A stretch of 64,000 nucleotides of DNA, taken from positions 1-64,000 of the forward strand of contig NZ_QRZF01000015.1 in NCBI RefSeq assembly GCF_003464595.1, in the 5' to 3' direction. The position numbers and the translations under genes were made by a program. Under the pieces are notes generated by a model. That model did no database searches, had not been told where the DNA came from, and saw nothing but the letters and a program-made list of their open reading frames with translations. This document shows, piece after piece, positions 8,153-17,394 of this stretch (position 1 is the stretch's first letter; each line of letters opens with the position of its first letter). Source of the stretch: Bacteroides intestinalis. Its GTDB lineage: Bacteria > Bacteroidota > Bacteroidia > Bacteroidales > Bacteroidaceae.

Positions 8153-9022
8153 ATGAAAAATAAGTATTTAATCGCCATAGGAACTCTGTTAGTATTATTA
8201 TTAGTAGGAGTTACCGTGTTATTACTCTCTGAGAAGCAAACCAACAAAGAACTGGTACAGGAATTCCAACTGGAGAAGGAAGACCTGGAAAACGAATATA
8301 CGCGCTTTGCACAACAGTACGATGAATTGAAACTGACAGTTTCCAATGACTCCCTGTCTGTATTGTTGGAACAGGAACAATTAAAAACCCAACGTTTACT
8401 GGAAGAATTGCGTACCGTAAAAAGTAGTAATGCCGCAGAAATACGCCGCTTGAAAAATGAGCTTGCTACTCTGCGTAAGGTTATGATAGGATATATCAAC
8501 CAGATAGATTCACTGAACCGCCTCACTGCTCATCAGAAAGAGGTAATTGCACAAGTGACGCAGAAGTATAACGATGCTTCCCGTCAAATCAGCAATCTGT
8601 CGGAAGAGAAAAAGAATCTGAATAAGAAAGTCACCCTTGCCGCCCAGTTAGACGCTACCAATATCAACATACAAGCTGTCAACAAACGGGACAAAACAGC
8701 CAAGAAGGTGAAAGATGTAGTAAAATTCAAAATAGGATTCACAATCGTCAAGAATATAACTGCCGAGACAGGAGAACGTACTATCTACGTACGTATCACC
8801 AAACCGGACAATGATGTATTGACCAAAAATCCCGCGAATACCTTCCCATACGAGAACCGCGAACTGGGTTATTCCATCAAGAAGTACATTGAATACAACG
8901 GTGAAGAACAAAATATAACCGTATATTGGAACGTGGAAGAATACTTATATGCAGGTACTTACCGTGTAGATCTCTTCGCTGACGGAACACTTATCGGCTC
9001 GCAATCCTTTACATTGGACTAA
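8153..9022 (+). CDS. Membrane-anchored coiled-coil protein, function unknown
   Basis: A 289-residue protein with an N-terminal membrane anchor (residues about 5-26, rich in Leu and Val), a long coiled coil (about 27-165, with heptad-like Leu/Ile and many Glu, Lys and Gln), and a C-terminal globular region (about 185-289) predicted to be beta-rich, with an aromatic segment EYNGEEQNITVYWNVEEYLY. It was not matched to a named family. It is cotranscribed with the nucleotidyltransferase gene (12-base gap) and is followed by a new promoter. The layout suits a periplasmic scaffold or spacer anchored in the inner membrane. Confidence 0.75.
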   Translation: MKNKYLIAIGTLLVLLLVGVTVLLLSEKQTNKELVQEFQLEKEDLENEYTRFAQQYDELKLTVSNDSLSVLLEQEQLKTQRLLEELRTVKSSNAAEIRRLKNELATLRKVMIGYINQIDSLNRLTAHQKEVIAQVTQKYNDASRQISNLSEEKKNLNKKVTLAAQLDATNINIQAVNKRDKTAKKVKDVVKFKIGFTIVKNITAETGERTIYVRITKPDNDVLTKNPANTFPYENRELGYSIKKYIEYNGEEQNITVYWNVEEYLYAGTYRVDLFADGTLIGSQSFTLD

Positions 9023-9037
9023 AAAAGTTTAAATTAT

Positions 9038-9068
9038 TTTGAGGTCTCACTGAAAGCCTATACATTTG
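9038..9068 (+). promoter_or_regulatory. Bacteroides sigma-ABfr promoter for the TolC-HlyD-permease operon
   Basis: TTTG at 9038-9041, a 19-base spacer, and TACATTTG at 9061-9068 match the Bacteroides housekeeping promoter exactly. A transcript would start near 9075, giving a leader of about 65 bases before the start codon at 9140. Confidence 0.8.
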
Positions 9069-9139
9069 CATCGTTGTTTATGCAATTATTGTTGCGTCAC
9101 AAAACAACGTTTTAATCACCTTAATAATGTATAGACACG

Positions 9140-10627
9140 ATGAGAAAGTTCTTCTGTTTCACTTGGTTGGTATGTCTGACCTTCTCAGTCTGCGCACAAG
9201 AGGTTTTAAGCCTCGATAGTTGCCGTTCATTGGCAATTGCCAATAACAAAGAACTACTGATAAGCCAGGAGAAAATAAACTCTGCGCATTATCAGCGAAA
9301 GGCAGCATTTACCAATTACCTTCCCGACATTTCCGCCACCGGTGGATATATGCGCACCCAAAAAGAAATTTCACTATTGAGCGATGCCCAGAAAGGTGCA
9401 TTAGGTTCAATGGGAACTCAGGTAAGCGGTGCTATGCAAAATGGTATACAAGGTATACTGACGCAGCATCCTGAGTTAACACAGAATCCACAGTTCATGG
9501 CGCTGATCCAGGCATTGGGCAACGCAGACATTGCTTCTCCTCTCAATGGTCTCGGAAACTCCCTCGTTGATGCATTCCGTACAGATACCCGTAACATGTA
9601 CGCCGGTGCTCTGACGTTGACACAGCCCCTGTACATGGGTGGGAAAATTCGTGCTTACAATAAGATTACCAAATACGCCGAAGAACTGGCACGCCAACAA
9701 CATGATAGTGGTCTGCAAGATGTAATCCTCAGTACCGACCAGGCTTATTGGCAAGTCGTATCGCTTGCCAGCAAAAAGAAATTGGCAGAAGGTTACCTCA
9801 AATTATTGCAGAAACTGGAAAGCGATGTGGATAAGATGATTGCCGAAGGTGTCGCTACCAAAGCAGATGGTCTGTCGGTAAAAGTAAAAGTAAACGAAGC
9901 GGAAATGACACTCACCAAAGTAGAAGATGGACTGAGCCTTTCCAGAATGTTACTATGTCAACTATGTGGTCTGGACCTCTCCTCTCCCATCCTCCTGAAA
10001 GATGAAAAGGAAGATGACCTCAAGCCCGATCCGGTAGCTGCCAATGGCATTGATCTCAATACGGTTTATGCTACACGACCGGAAGTACGCAGCCTGGAAC
10101 TTGCCACAGAAATCTACAAACAGAAAGTAAATGTCACCCGTTCTGAATACTTGCCATCATTGGCTTTGATGGGTAGCTACATGATGACCAATCCTTCTGT
10201 TTTCAACGGATTTGAAAAGAAATTCAAAGGCATGTGGAATGTCGGCGTAGTATTACAAGTGCCCATCTGGCATTGGGGAGAAGGTATGTATAAGGTTAAA
10301 GCAGCCAAAGCAGAGGCCCGCATCGCCCAGTATCAGTTGGATGACGCCAAAGAAAAGATTGAGCTTCAAGTCAACCAGTCGGTTTTCAAAGTGAATGAAG
10401 CTGCAAAGAAGCTGATTATGGCAGAAAAGAATCTGGAAAAAGCAGATGAAAACCTCCGTTATGCTACACTCGGATTTGAAGAAGGCGTGATTGCTGCCAG
10501 CAACGTACTCGAAGCACACACAGCCTGGCTTTCTGCCCAGTCCGAAAAGATAGATGCACAGATTGACGTAAAACTGACTGACATCTATCTGAAGAAGGCG
10601 TTGGGAGAATTAAAAATTAATAATTAA
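9140..10627 (+). CDS. TolC family outer-membrane efflux protein
   Basis: A 495-residue protein with a signal peptide (residues 1-19, ending in CAQ) and the TolC-family plan: two repeats of long helices and short beta strands. Recognisable pieces are the early LDSCRSLAIANNKEL segment, the LTLTQPLYMGGK strand, VLQVPIWHWG and a late coiled coil ending in LYATLGFEEGVI-like sequence. It would form the trimeric outer-membrane channel of a tripartite pump. It heads an operon with an HlyD-type adaptor and two ABC-2 permeases. Confidence 0.92.
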   Translation: MRKFFCFTWLVCLTFSVCAQEVLSLDSCRSLAIANNKELLISQEKINSAHYQRKAAFTNYLPDISATGGYMRTQKEISLLSDAQKGALGSMGTQVSGAMQNGIQGILTQHPELTQNPQFMALIQALGNADIASPLNGLGNSLVDAFRTDTRNMYAGALTLTQPLYMGGKIRAYNKITKYAEELARQQHDSGLQDVILSTDQAYWQVVSLASKKKLAEGYLKLLQKLESDVDKMIAEGVATKADGLSVKVKVNEAEMTLTKVEDGLSLSRMLLCQLCGLDLSSPILLKDEKEDDLKPDPVAANGIDLNTVYATRPEVRSLELATEIYKQKVNVTRSEYLPSLALMGSYMMTNPSVFNGFEKKFKGMWNVGVVLQVPIWHWGEGMYKVKAAKAEARIAQYQLDDAKEKIELQVNQSVFKVNEAAKKLIMAEKNLEKADENLRYATLGFEEGVIAASNVLEAHTAWLSAQSEKIDAQIDVKLTDIYLKKALGELKINN

Positions 10628-10674
10628 AAATTAAAAGGGTGAGAGCTCATAAATCATAATTCATAATTACTTAA
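10628..10674. repeat. A+T-rich short direct repeats between tolC-like and hlyD-like genes
   Basis: The 47-base gap is made of near-repeats of AATTAAAAATTA and ATCATAATTCATAATTA. Similar linkers occur between Bacteroides genes. No promoter box was seen, so transcription probably continues through. Confidence 0.4.
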
Positions 10675-11661
10675 ATGGATACCAAATCACAAAACAGTAA
10701 CATGCTACTAGCGTTCTTAACGCTGACAGGCGTCATTGCCATTGTAGCCGTAGTGGGTTTCTTCATGTTGCGCAAAGGACCGGAAATCGTACAAGGCCAA
10801 GCTGAAGTCACGGAGTATCGGGTATCGAGCAAAGTGCCGGGACGAATTCTGGAATTCCGCGTAAAGGAAGGACAAAGTGTACAAGCCGGAGATACCCTCG
10901 CCATACTGGAAGCTCCGGATGTGTTAGCTAAGCTGGAACAGGCTCGGGCCGCAGAAGCCGCTGCTCAGGCACAGAATGAGAAAGCACTGAAAGGCGCCCG
11001 CCACGAACAGGTACAGGCTGCCTTTGAGATGTGGCAAAAAGCCAAAGCAGGACTTGAAATAGCCGAGAAATCTTACAAACGTGTGAAGAACCTTGCTGAT
11101 CAGGGCGTGATGTCAGCCCAAAAGCTGGATGAGGTGACTGCACAACGCGATGCTGCCGTTGCAACAGAGAAAGCTGCCAAAGCTCAATACGACATGGCAA
11201 AGAACGGCGCGGAACGGGAAGATAAAGCAGCAGCTTCCGCTCTGGTAGATCGTGCCAAAGGAGCCGTTGCAGAAGTAGAATCTTATATCAAAGAAACTTA
11301 TCTTATAGCCCAGACTGCCGGAGAAGTTTCGGAAATCTTCCCCAAAGTGGGTGAATTGGTAGGAACCGGTGCACCGATCATGAACATAGCCATACTGGAT
11401 GATATGTGGGTAACATTCAATGTTCGGGAAGATTTGCTGCAAGGTCTGACAATGGGGACTGAATTCGAAGCTTTCGTTCCGGCATTGGATAAAAATATCC
11501 GCCTGAAAGTGAACTATATGAAGGATCTTGGTACTTATGCAGCCTGGAAAGCTACGAAAACAACCGGGCAATTTGACCTGAAGACTTTTGAGGTAAAAGC
11601 TTTACCACAGGAGAAAGTGGAAGGCTTGCGTCCCGGAATGTCGGTGATACTGAAGAAGTGA
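10675..11661 (+). CDS. HlyD/AcrA-type periplasmic adaptor (membrane fusion protein)
   Basis: A 328-residue protein with an N-terminal membrane anchor (about 9-31), a biotinyl-lipoyl half-motif (VPGRILEFRVKEGQSVQAGD, about 54-73), a long alpha-hairpin rich in Ala, Glu and Lys (about 85-205), the return lipoyl half (LIAQTAGEVSEIFPKVGELV) and a beta-barrel domain. It links inner-membrane permeases to the TolC-like channel. The order TolC, adaptor, permease, permease matches other Bacteroides multidrug or lipid export operons. Confidence 0.92.
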   Translation: MDTKSQNSNMLLAFLTLTGVIAIVAVVGFFMLRKGPEIVQGQAEVTEYRVSSKVPGRILEFRVKEGQSVQAGDTLAILEAPDVLAKLEQARAAEAAAQAQNEKALKGARHEQVQAAFEMWQKAKAGLEIAEKSYKRVKNLADQGVMSAQKLDEVTAQRDAAVATEKAAKAQYDMAKNGAEREDKAAASALVDRAKGAVAEVESYIKETYLIAQTAGEVSEIFPKVGELVGTGAPIMNIAILDDMWVTFNVREDLLQGLTMGTEFEAFVPALDKNIRLKVNYMKDLGTYAAWKATKTTGQFDLKTFEVKALPQEKVEGLRPGMSVILKK

Positions 11662-11693
11662 TTAACGGTTAGTGATTAGTGATAAGTAAAGGG

Positions 11694-12872
11694 ATGGCAC
11701 GAGATAAGAAATATATAGCTTTGTGGAACGTCATGAAACGGGAAGGCCGACGGCTCGTTTCCCGTCCGCTGTACCTGTTCTGCATGGTGATAGCGCCGTT
11801 GTTCTGCTACGTGTTCTTCACGACGCTGATGGATTCGGGGTTACCGGTCAATATGCCTGTAGGGGTGGTGGATCAGGATATGACATCCACTTCGCGCCAA
11901 TTGATGCGAAACCTGGATGCATTTGAGCAGACCGCCATCGTAGCCCATTATCCTACTATCAACGAAGCACGTGCCGCCATGCAGAAAGGAGAAATCTACG
12001 GATTCTACTACATTCCGAAAGGTACCACTGCCAAGGCGCAATCTCAACGGCAGCCTACCGTATCGTTCTATACCAACAATACGCTGCTTATCGCCGGTTC
12101 TCTGCTTTACAAAGATATGAAGATGATGAGCGAGTTGGCATCGGGAGCCGCCGCACGCACCAGTTTGTATGCTAAAGGTGCTACGGAAGACCAGGCTATG
12201 GCATTCCTGCAACCCATCGTCATCGATACACATCCGCTGAACAATCCGTGGCTGAATTACTCCGTGTACTTGTGTAACACATTTGCACCGGGTGTACTGA
12301 TGCTGCTTATATTTATGATAACGGTTTACTCCATCGGTGTGGAAATAAAAGACCGTACCGCACGCGAATGGCTGCGCATGGGAAATAATTCCATCTATAT
12401 CTCCCTTGCAGGAAAGCTGTTGCCTCATACGGCTATTTTCTTCCTGATGGGAATATTATATAATGTATATTTATATGGCTTCCTGCACTTCCCCTGCAAC
12501 AGTGGCATCATGCCGATGCTTCTTGCCACTCTCTGCCTTGTACTGGCTTCGCAAGGGATGGGTGTACTGATGATAGGTACATTGCCTACCCTGCGTCTGG
12601 GACTGAGTTTTGCATCCTTATGGGGAGTGCTTTCATTCTCTATGTGCGGACTATCATTCCCTGCCATGGCAATGCATCCGGTTCTGCAAGGATTAGCCAA
12701 TCTGTTCCCGCTGCGTCACTATTTCCTGATCTATGTAGACCAGGCCCTGAACGGTTATCCGATGATTTATTCATGGATAAACTATGTGGCGTTACTTATT
12801 TTTATGATGCTTCCTTTCTTTGTCGTACACCGACTCAAAGAAGCGTTGATTTATTATAAATACGTGCCATAA
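11694..12872 (+). CDS. ABC-2 type transporter permease (YhhJ-like), first of a pair
   Basis: A 392-residue inner-membrane protein. One membrane helix near residues 20-45 is followed by a large extracytoplasmic region (about 45-190) and then five or six helices at the C-terminal half, as in the ABC-2 family. The frame can be extended to a GTG at 11679; ATG at 11694 was preferred because no initiation signal precedes the GTG. It shares one base with the next permease gene (TAATG), so the two are coupled. No ATP-binding gene is in the operon. Confidence 0.88.
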   Translation: MARDKKYIALWNVMKREGRRLVSRPLYLFCMVIAPLFCYVFFTTLMDSGLPVNMPVGVVDQDMTSTSRQLMRNLDAFEQTAIVAHYPTINEARAAMQKGEIYGFYYIPKGTTAKAQSQRQPTVSFYTNNTLLIAGSLLYKDMKMMSELASGAAARTSLYAKGATEDQAMAFLQPIVIDTHPLNNPWLNYSVYLCNTFAPGVLMLLIFMITVYSIGVEIKDRTAREWLRMGNNSIYISLAGKLLPHTAIFFLMGILYNVYLYGFLHFPCNSGIMPMLLATLCLVLASQGMGVLMIGTLPTLRLGLSFASLWGVLSFSMCGLSFPAMAMHPVLQGLANLFPLRHYFLIYVDQALNGYPMIYSWINYVALLIFMMLPFFVVHRLKEALIYYKYVP

Positions 12873-14113
12873 TGAAACATCTGACGTTCAAACAGAAAGT
12901 AGTACAAGGTATCCACGACCTATTCTATATCTGGATACGGGAATTCCGCACGACCTTTCGCGATCAGGGCGTGCTCATCTTCTTTGTGCTTGTCCCGTTG
13001 GTGTATCCATTGATTTACGCTTTCATTTATACCAACGAAACCATACGGGAAGTGCCTGCTGTGGTAGTGGATAACTCACGCAGTTCGTTAAGCCGCGAAT
13101 ACCTGCGCAAAGTGGACTCCAGTCCGGAAGTGAAGATCGTATCTTATTGCGCCGACATGGAAGAAGCCAAACTGATGCTGAAAGATCGTCTGGCTTATGG
13201 CATCATCTATATACCTGCTGAATTCAGTGAAGATATTGCACGGGGAAAGCAAACACAGGTCAGTCTGTATTGCGATATGAGCGGATTGCTTTATTACAAA
13301 TCTCTGCTGAACACCAATACCAGCGTGTCACTGGATATGAATGCAGATATCAAAATGCAACGTGCCGGCAATACCACCAACCGCCAGGATGAGATTACCG
13401 CCTATCCGATAAAATATGAAGATGTTACCTTATTCAACCCCGCAAACGGTTTTGCGGCTTTCCTGATACCTGCGGTATTGATACTGATTATTCAGCAAAC
13501 CTTGCTGCTGGGTATCGGACTTTCTGCCGGAACAGCCCGCGAACAGAATCGTTTCAAAGATTTGGTTCCTATCAACCGCCACTACAACGGCACATTACGT
13601 ATCGTGCTGGGTAAAGGTTTAAGTTACTTCATGGTGTATGCACTTGTATCCGTATATGTGCTCTGTGTAGTGCCACGTCTGTTCAGTCTCATCCAGATAG
13701 CTCAACCGGGTGTACTGACCCTCTTTATGTTGCCTTATCTGGCAGCATGTATTTTCTTTGCCATGACAGCTTCTATTGCCATACGCAACCGTGAAACCTG
13801 CATGTTAATATTCGTCTTCACATCCGTACCTTTATTGTTCCTTTCGGGTGTTTCCTGGCCGGGAGCCGCCATGCCAGATTTCTGGAGATACTTCTCTTAT
13901 ATCTTCCCGTCCACTTTCGGCATCAATGGCTATGTACGCATCAATAGTATGGGAGCTACACTGGGCGAAGTATCCTTTGAATACCGTGCATTATGGATAC
14001 AGGCAGGCATCTACTTCCTGACTACTTGCTGGGTATATCGCTGGCAAATTATCCAGAGCAGGAAGCATGTAATTGAGAAATATAAGGAATACAAAAAACA
14101 AGTCGTTTCCTAA
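12872..14113 (+). CDS. ABC-2 type transporter permease, second of a pair
   Basis: A 413-residue inner-membrane protein with the same plan as its neighbour: a first helix at about 28-50 (VLIFFVLVPLVYPLIYAF), a large outer domain, and a C-terminal half with about five helices, including a conserved LLFLSGVSWP segment. It probably forms a heterodimer with the preceding permease, joined to the HlyD-type adaptor and TolC-like channel. The energising ATPase must be encoded elsewhere or not be needed. Confidence 0.88.
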   Translation: MKHLTFKQKVVQGIHDLFYIWIREFRTTFRDQGVLIFFVLVPLVYPLIYAFIYTNETIREVPAVVVDNSRSSLSREYLRKVDSSPEVKIVSYCADMEEAKLMLKDRLAYGIIYIPAEFSEDIARGKQTQVSLYCDMSGLLYYKSLLNTNTSVSLDMNADIKMQRAGNTTNRQDEITAYPIKYEDVTLFNPANGFAAFLIPAVLILIIQQTLLLGIGLSAGTAREQNRFKDLVPINRHYNGTLRIVLGKGLSYFMVYALVSVYVLCVVPRLFSLIQIAQPGVLTLFMLPYLAACIFFAMTASIAIRNRETCMLIFVFTSVPLLFLSGVSWPGAAMPDFWRYFSYIFPSTFGINGYVRINSMGATLGEVSFEYRALWIQAGIYFLTTCWVYRWQIIQSRKHVIEKYKEYKKQVVS

Positions 14114-14276
14114 GTGAATGCTATAAACCGGTTCCGTATGGCTTTTGCTCGTCTGCACTTTCTCGTCGGCGGCATAGCGAAGCAATTGCCGGACCGCAAG
14201 TTCCGCTAATATCGATTATACCCCCTTTCTTATGGAGATTTTCATTAAACTACTCCACCCGTTACCATTTTTTGCC

Positions 14277-14284
14277 TAAATTTG
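14277..14284 (+). promoter_or_regulatory. Probable -7 box (TAAATTTG) for the DUF6078-like gene
   Basis: TAAATTTG matches TAnnTTTG and lies 45 bases before ATG at 14330. No exact TTTG lies at the -33 position. The upstream gap from 14114 holds no other recognised feature. Confidence 0.4.
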
Positions 14285-14329
14285 CACTGCCTCTACCTAA
14301 CAATAAAATAAGAGACCAAACCGATAAAT

Positions 14330-14770
14330 ATGGCAAACGAATTTGACTACCAATCCGTACCTTACGGATTTGCACATTGCTTCAACCAACAATGTACAAA
14401 ATGTGATAAATGCCTGCACCACCTCGTTGCAGAGAATTGCACTTCGCAATATCCCACCCTACTTACTATAAATCCCAATTGCATTCCTGCGGACACAGCT
14501 ACATGCCCCTATTTCAAAAGCAACCAGAAAATTCATGTGGCATGGGGAATCAAACATCTTCTGGATAATGTGCCGCATAAATATGCGAATCCTATAAGAA
14601 TCCAATTGATGAGTCACTTCGGAAAGACGATGTATTACCGCATCTACCGACAGGAGCAGGCATTGCTCCCCGAAGGACAAGCATACATCCGCCAGGTATT
14701 CAAGCAGAATGGCATTACCGAAACACCTCAGTTCGAAAGATTCAGTGATGAATACAATTATAATGATTAA
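14330..14770 (+). CDS. DUF6078-like small Cys-rich protein
   Basis: A 146-residue protein of a Bacteroidales family that matches the DUF6078 pattern as remembered: FDYQSVPYGFAHC near the N-terminus, paired Cys residues (CTKCDKC, then ENC, then TCPYF) and a C-terminal YYRIYRQEQALLPEGQAYI stretch. The Cys/His set suggests metal binding. No membrane segment or signal peptide. Homologues are often near VirE-like genes, as here, but the joint function is not known. Confidence 0.7.
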   Translation: MANEFDYQSVPYGFAHCFNQQCTKCDKCLHHLVAENCTSQYPTLLTINPNCIPADTATCPYFKSNQKIHVAWGIKHLLDNVPHKYANPIRIQLMSHFGKTMYYRIYRQEQALLPEGQAYIRQVFKQNGITETPQFERFSDEYNYND

Positions 14771-14962
14771 TTAAAAACATCTGTCATGCTATCACGCAAA
14801 AGAGTTCATCAATTTGATTACTAATACATTAAAGCGTGATAGATAGGCGTGATAGATCATTTTCCCTCTCAATCATCTATCACGAATTTCTCCCATAAGA
14901 AGAAGCACATTGCTTTATACCCCACTTATCACATAAAGTATTATTCCGTTAGTTCTCAGCAT

Positions 14963-15099
14963 GAAACTTTTAGTTTCATACAATGAAACCTTTTGTTCCA
15001 ACGGTCCAAACAGACAGTTTCAACGGTTGGAACCTTTTGTTTCAACTATTGAAACCATTTGTTTCAACAAGCGAAACTTTTAGTTCCAATAAGTGAAAC
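14963..15099. repeat. Tandem array of six 22-bp palindromic units plus a partial one
   Basis: Units begin at 14963, 14985, 15007, 15029, 15051, 15073 and (partial) 15095, an exact 22-base period. Each has a 15-base core GAAAC-N5-GTTTC, with consensus GAAACYTTTTGTTTC, and a 7-base variable linker. The third unit is the most diverged (CAAAC). The region is gene-free and lies 170 bases before the VirE-like gene. Confidence 0.85.
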
Positions 15100-15222
15100 T
15101 CAACACAAGAACCTGCACGAATCATTCGGAATACGAGTCTGTTTGAAAAAAGTCACATAACTACCCACAAATAAACATGAGATTAGTTGCAATGGGAGCA
15201 TAAATGCCGTATCTTAGTAGTC

Positions 15223-15242
15223 CGGCTACAAGCCGTTTTTTT
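15223..15242 (+). terminator. Terminator-like hairpin in the leader of the VirE-like gene
   Basis: CGGCT-ACA-AGCCG (15223-15235) is followed directly by seven T. It lies 27 bases before the start codon, so it could be an attenuator or the terminator of an upstream leader transcript. Confidence 0.45.
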
Positions 15243-15268
15243 ATATCTATTTTTAAAGAAAAACGAAC

Positions 15269-17377
15269 GTGAAAATTACCCAACTAAGAGAAAAAGACGG
15301 GAACATGACACTAAGCACGATGGACTTAGATACATTCCTACAGAAGATTAAGACAGAGACGAAGACAAAACCCATCTCCACCTACCGCGAACAGTTGCGA
15401 TACACCCTACCCGACAAACGCTGTGGCGAAGCAAACCGGCTTCCACAAGTGATACCCGCCGCCGAATTCCGCAAAACAGACGGTGTCCGGCAAATGAAAG
15501 CATACAACGGTATCGTAGAACTAACCGTAGGTCCGCTGTCCGGAAAAGCGGAAGTGGCACTTGTAAAGCGTCGGGCGTGGGAGCAACCGCAAACCCGTCT
15601 GGTCTTCACCGGATCGAGCGGACGAACCGTAAAGATATGGACCACCTTCACCCGGCCGGACAACTCACTGCCCCGCAAACAAGAAGAGGCAGAAACATTT
15701 CACGCCCATGCCTACCGCCTGGCTGTGAAATGCTATCAGCCCCAACTCCCCTTCGATATTCTGCTGAAAGAGCCGAAACTGGAACAATATTCCCGGCTCT
15801 CCTTCGACCCCGAAGCCCTATATCGCCCGGACTCCGCGCAGTTCTACCTCGTACAACCCGCTTCCATGCCCGACGAACCTACCTATCGGGAAACCGTACA
15901 AGGCGAAAAATCTCCCTTGACACGTGCCCTGCCGGGATATGAAGCGGAAGAAGCCGTAATCATGCTTTTTGAAGCCGCCGTGCAAAAGACATTCACCGAA
16001 CTGGCAGAAGCAGAGAGCAAGAGCGAAACCCCGATCGGTGAAGACCTGCAACCCATAGTTACACGCCTGGCGGAGAACTGTTTCCGCTCAGGTATCCCCG
16101 AAGAAGAAACCGTGAAACGTACCTCCTTCCATTACTACTTTCGCCAGAAAGAAGCCCTCATCCGGCAAACCGTACGAAGTGTGTATCAGGAATGTAAGGG
16201 TTTCAACACCCAATGCAGCCTCAGCAAAGAACAACGGCTTGCCATACAAACGGACGAATTTATGAAACGCCGCTATGACTTCCGCTACAATACGCAAGTG
16301 GGCGAAGTGGAATTTCGCGAACGTCATTCGTTCCGTTTCCGCTTCTCACCCATCGACAAGCGAGCCCTAAACAGCATTGCCCTCGATGCCCAGAGCGAAG
16401 GTATTCCGCTATGGGACAGAGACATCAGTCGCTACATTTATTCCAATCGTGTGCCCGTATTCAATCCATTGGAAGATTATCTGTACAACCTTCCACGCTG
16501 GGATGGGCAAGACCGAATCCGCGCACTGGCGCAAACTGTGCCCTGCCGCAATCCGCACTGGGCGGAACTGTTCCACCGTTGGTTCCTCAATATGGTGGCT
16601 CATTGGCGTGGCAGCGTGGACAAGAAATACGCCAACAGCGTTTCACCCCTGCTGGTCGGTGCGCAAGGTACCCGGAAAAGTACCTTCTGCCGAATCATTG
16701 TCCCACTTGAGATACGTGCCTACTACACGGACAGCATTGATTTCTCGCGCAAACGTGATGCAGAGCTTTCTCTGAATCGCTTTGCACTGATCAATATCGA
16801 CGAATTCGACCAGATAAGCATGACGCAACAGGGATTTTTGAAACACATCCTCCAGAAACCTGTGGTAAACGTTCGCAAACCGTATGGCAATGCCGTACTC
16901 GAAATGCGCCGTTATGCCTCATTCATTGCCACCAGCAATCAGAAGGATTTACTCACCGACCCTTCGGGCAGCCGCCGTTTCATCTGCATCGAAGTGACGG
17001 GCGTCATCGACACCACCCGCCCGATAGACTACAGTCAGCTTTATGCCCAAGCCATGTACGAACTGGATCATGGCGAACGGTATTGGTTTGACCAGTCGGA
17101 TGAGCGTATTATGACCGAGAACAATCATGATTTTGAGCAAATTCCGCCGGAAGAACAGCTTTTCTATCGTTATTTCCGCATTGCCAAAAACGATGAAGAA
17201 GGAGAATGGCTGTCATCTGCCGAAATATTGAACCGTATCAGGAGATACAGTGCTATTCCGTTGTCAACCAAGAAGGTAAATGTATTCGGAAGGATATTGC
17301 AGAAACACGAAATACCGTCTAAGCGTACCCGGTTCGGCACACTTTATCATGTGGTGGAATGTGATAGATACCCGTGA
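15269..17377 (+). CDS. VirE-family P-loop protein with BT4734/BF3469-type N-terminus and DUF3874
   Basis: A 702-residue protein. The N-terminal part (about 1-130) resembles the BT4734/BF3469 VirE-N domain. The middle contains a P-loop-like LVGAQGTRKSTF (about 461-472), an INIDEFDQ acidic pair (Walker B-like), a LATSNQKD arginine-finger region and SRRF, as in VirE/SF3-type helicase domains. The C-terminal DUF3874 ends in TRFGTLYHVVE. Related proteins are linked to mobile elements or primase-helicase function. GTG at 15269 is chosen because it keeps the conserved MKITQLREKDG start; ATG at 15305 is the alternative. It is notably G+C rich compared with neighbouring genes. No transfer genes are nearby. 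Confidence 0.85.
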   Translation: MKITQLREKDGNMTLSTMDLDTFLQKIKTETKTKPISTYREQLRYTLPDKRCGEANRLPQVIPAAEFRKTDGVRQMKAYNGIVELTVGPLSGKAEVALVKRRAWEQPQTRLVFTGSSGRTVKIWTTFTRPDNSLPRKQEEAETFHAHAYRLAVKCYQPQLPFDILLKEPKLEQYSRLSFDPEALYRPDSAQFYLVQPASMPDEPTYRETVQGEKSPLTRALPGYEAEEAVIMLFEAAVQKTFTELAEAESKSETPIGEDLQPIVTRLAENCFRSGIPEEETVKRTSFHYYFRQKEALIRQTVRSVYQECKGFNTQCSLSKEQRLAIQTDEFMKRRYDFRYNTQVGEVEFRERHSFRFRFSPIDKRALNSIALDAQSEGIPLWDRDISRYIYSNRVPVFNPLEDYLYNLPRWDGQDRIRALAQTVPCRNPHWAELFHRWFLNMVAHWRGSVDKKYANSVSPLLVGAQGTRKSTFCRIIVPLEIRAYYTDSIDFSRKRDAELSLNRFALINIDEFDQISMTQQGFLKHILQKPVVNVRKPYGNAVLEMRRYASFIATSNQKDLLTDPSGSRRFICIEVTGVIDTTRPIDYSQLYAQAMYELDHGERYWFDQSDERIMTENNHDFEQIPPEEQLFYRYFRIAKNDEEGEWLSSAEILNRIRRYSAIPLSTKKVNVFGRILQKHEIPSKRTRFGTLYHVVECDRYP

Positions 17378-17394
17378 CAGATATATTCTAATAA

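Larger units (their letters stand above)
14771..15268. other. 498-base gene-free region with two repeat structures
   Basis: It holds a hairpin with 10-bp arms (14848-14857 CGTGATAGAT and 14875-14884) related to the GTGATA repeats at 41480-41583, then the 22-bp-period array at 14963-15099, then about 120 bases with no further clear structure apart from a short hairpin and T-run at 15223-15242. No open frame of note was seen. Confidence 0.6.

Noticed and set aside
11679..11693. GTG start for the first ABC-2 permease
   Set aside because: No initiation signal precedes it and the ATG at 11694 gives a family-like start; the possibility remains open.
11841..12428. 195-codon open frame on the minus strand
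   Set aside because: It is antisense to the first ABC-2 permease and shows no domain or start signal.
14963..15099. CRISPR array
   Set aside because: The period is 22 bases with 7-base linkers, too short for repeat-spacer units, and no cas gene is in the window.
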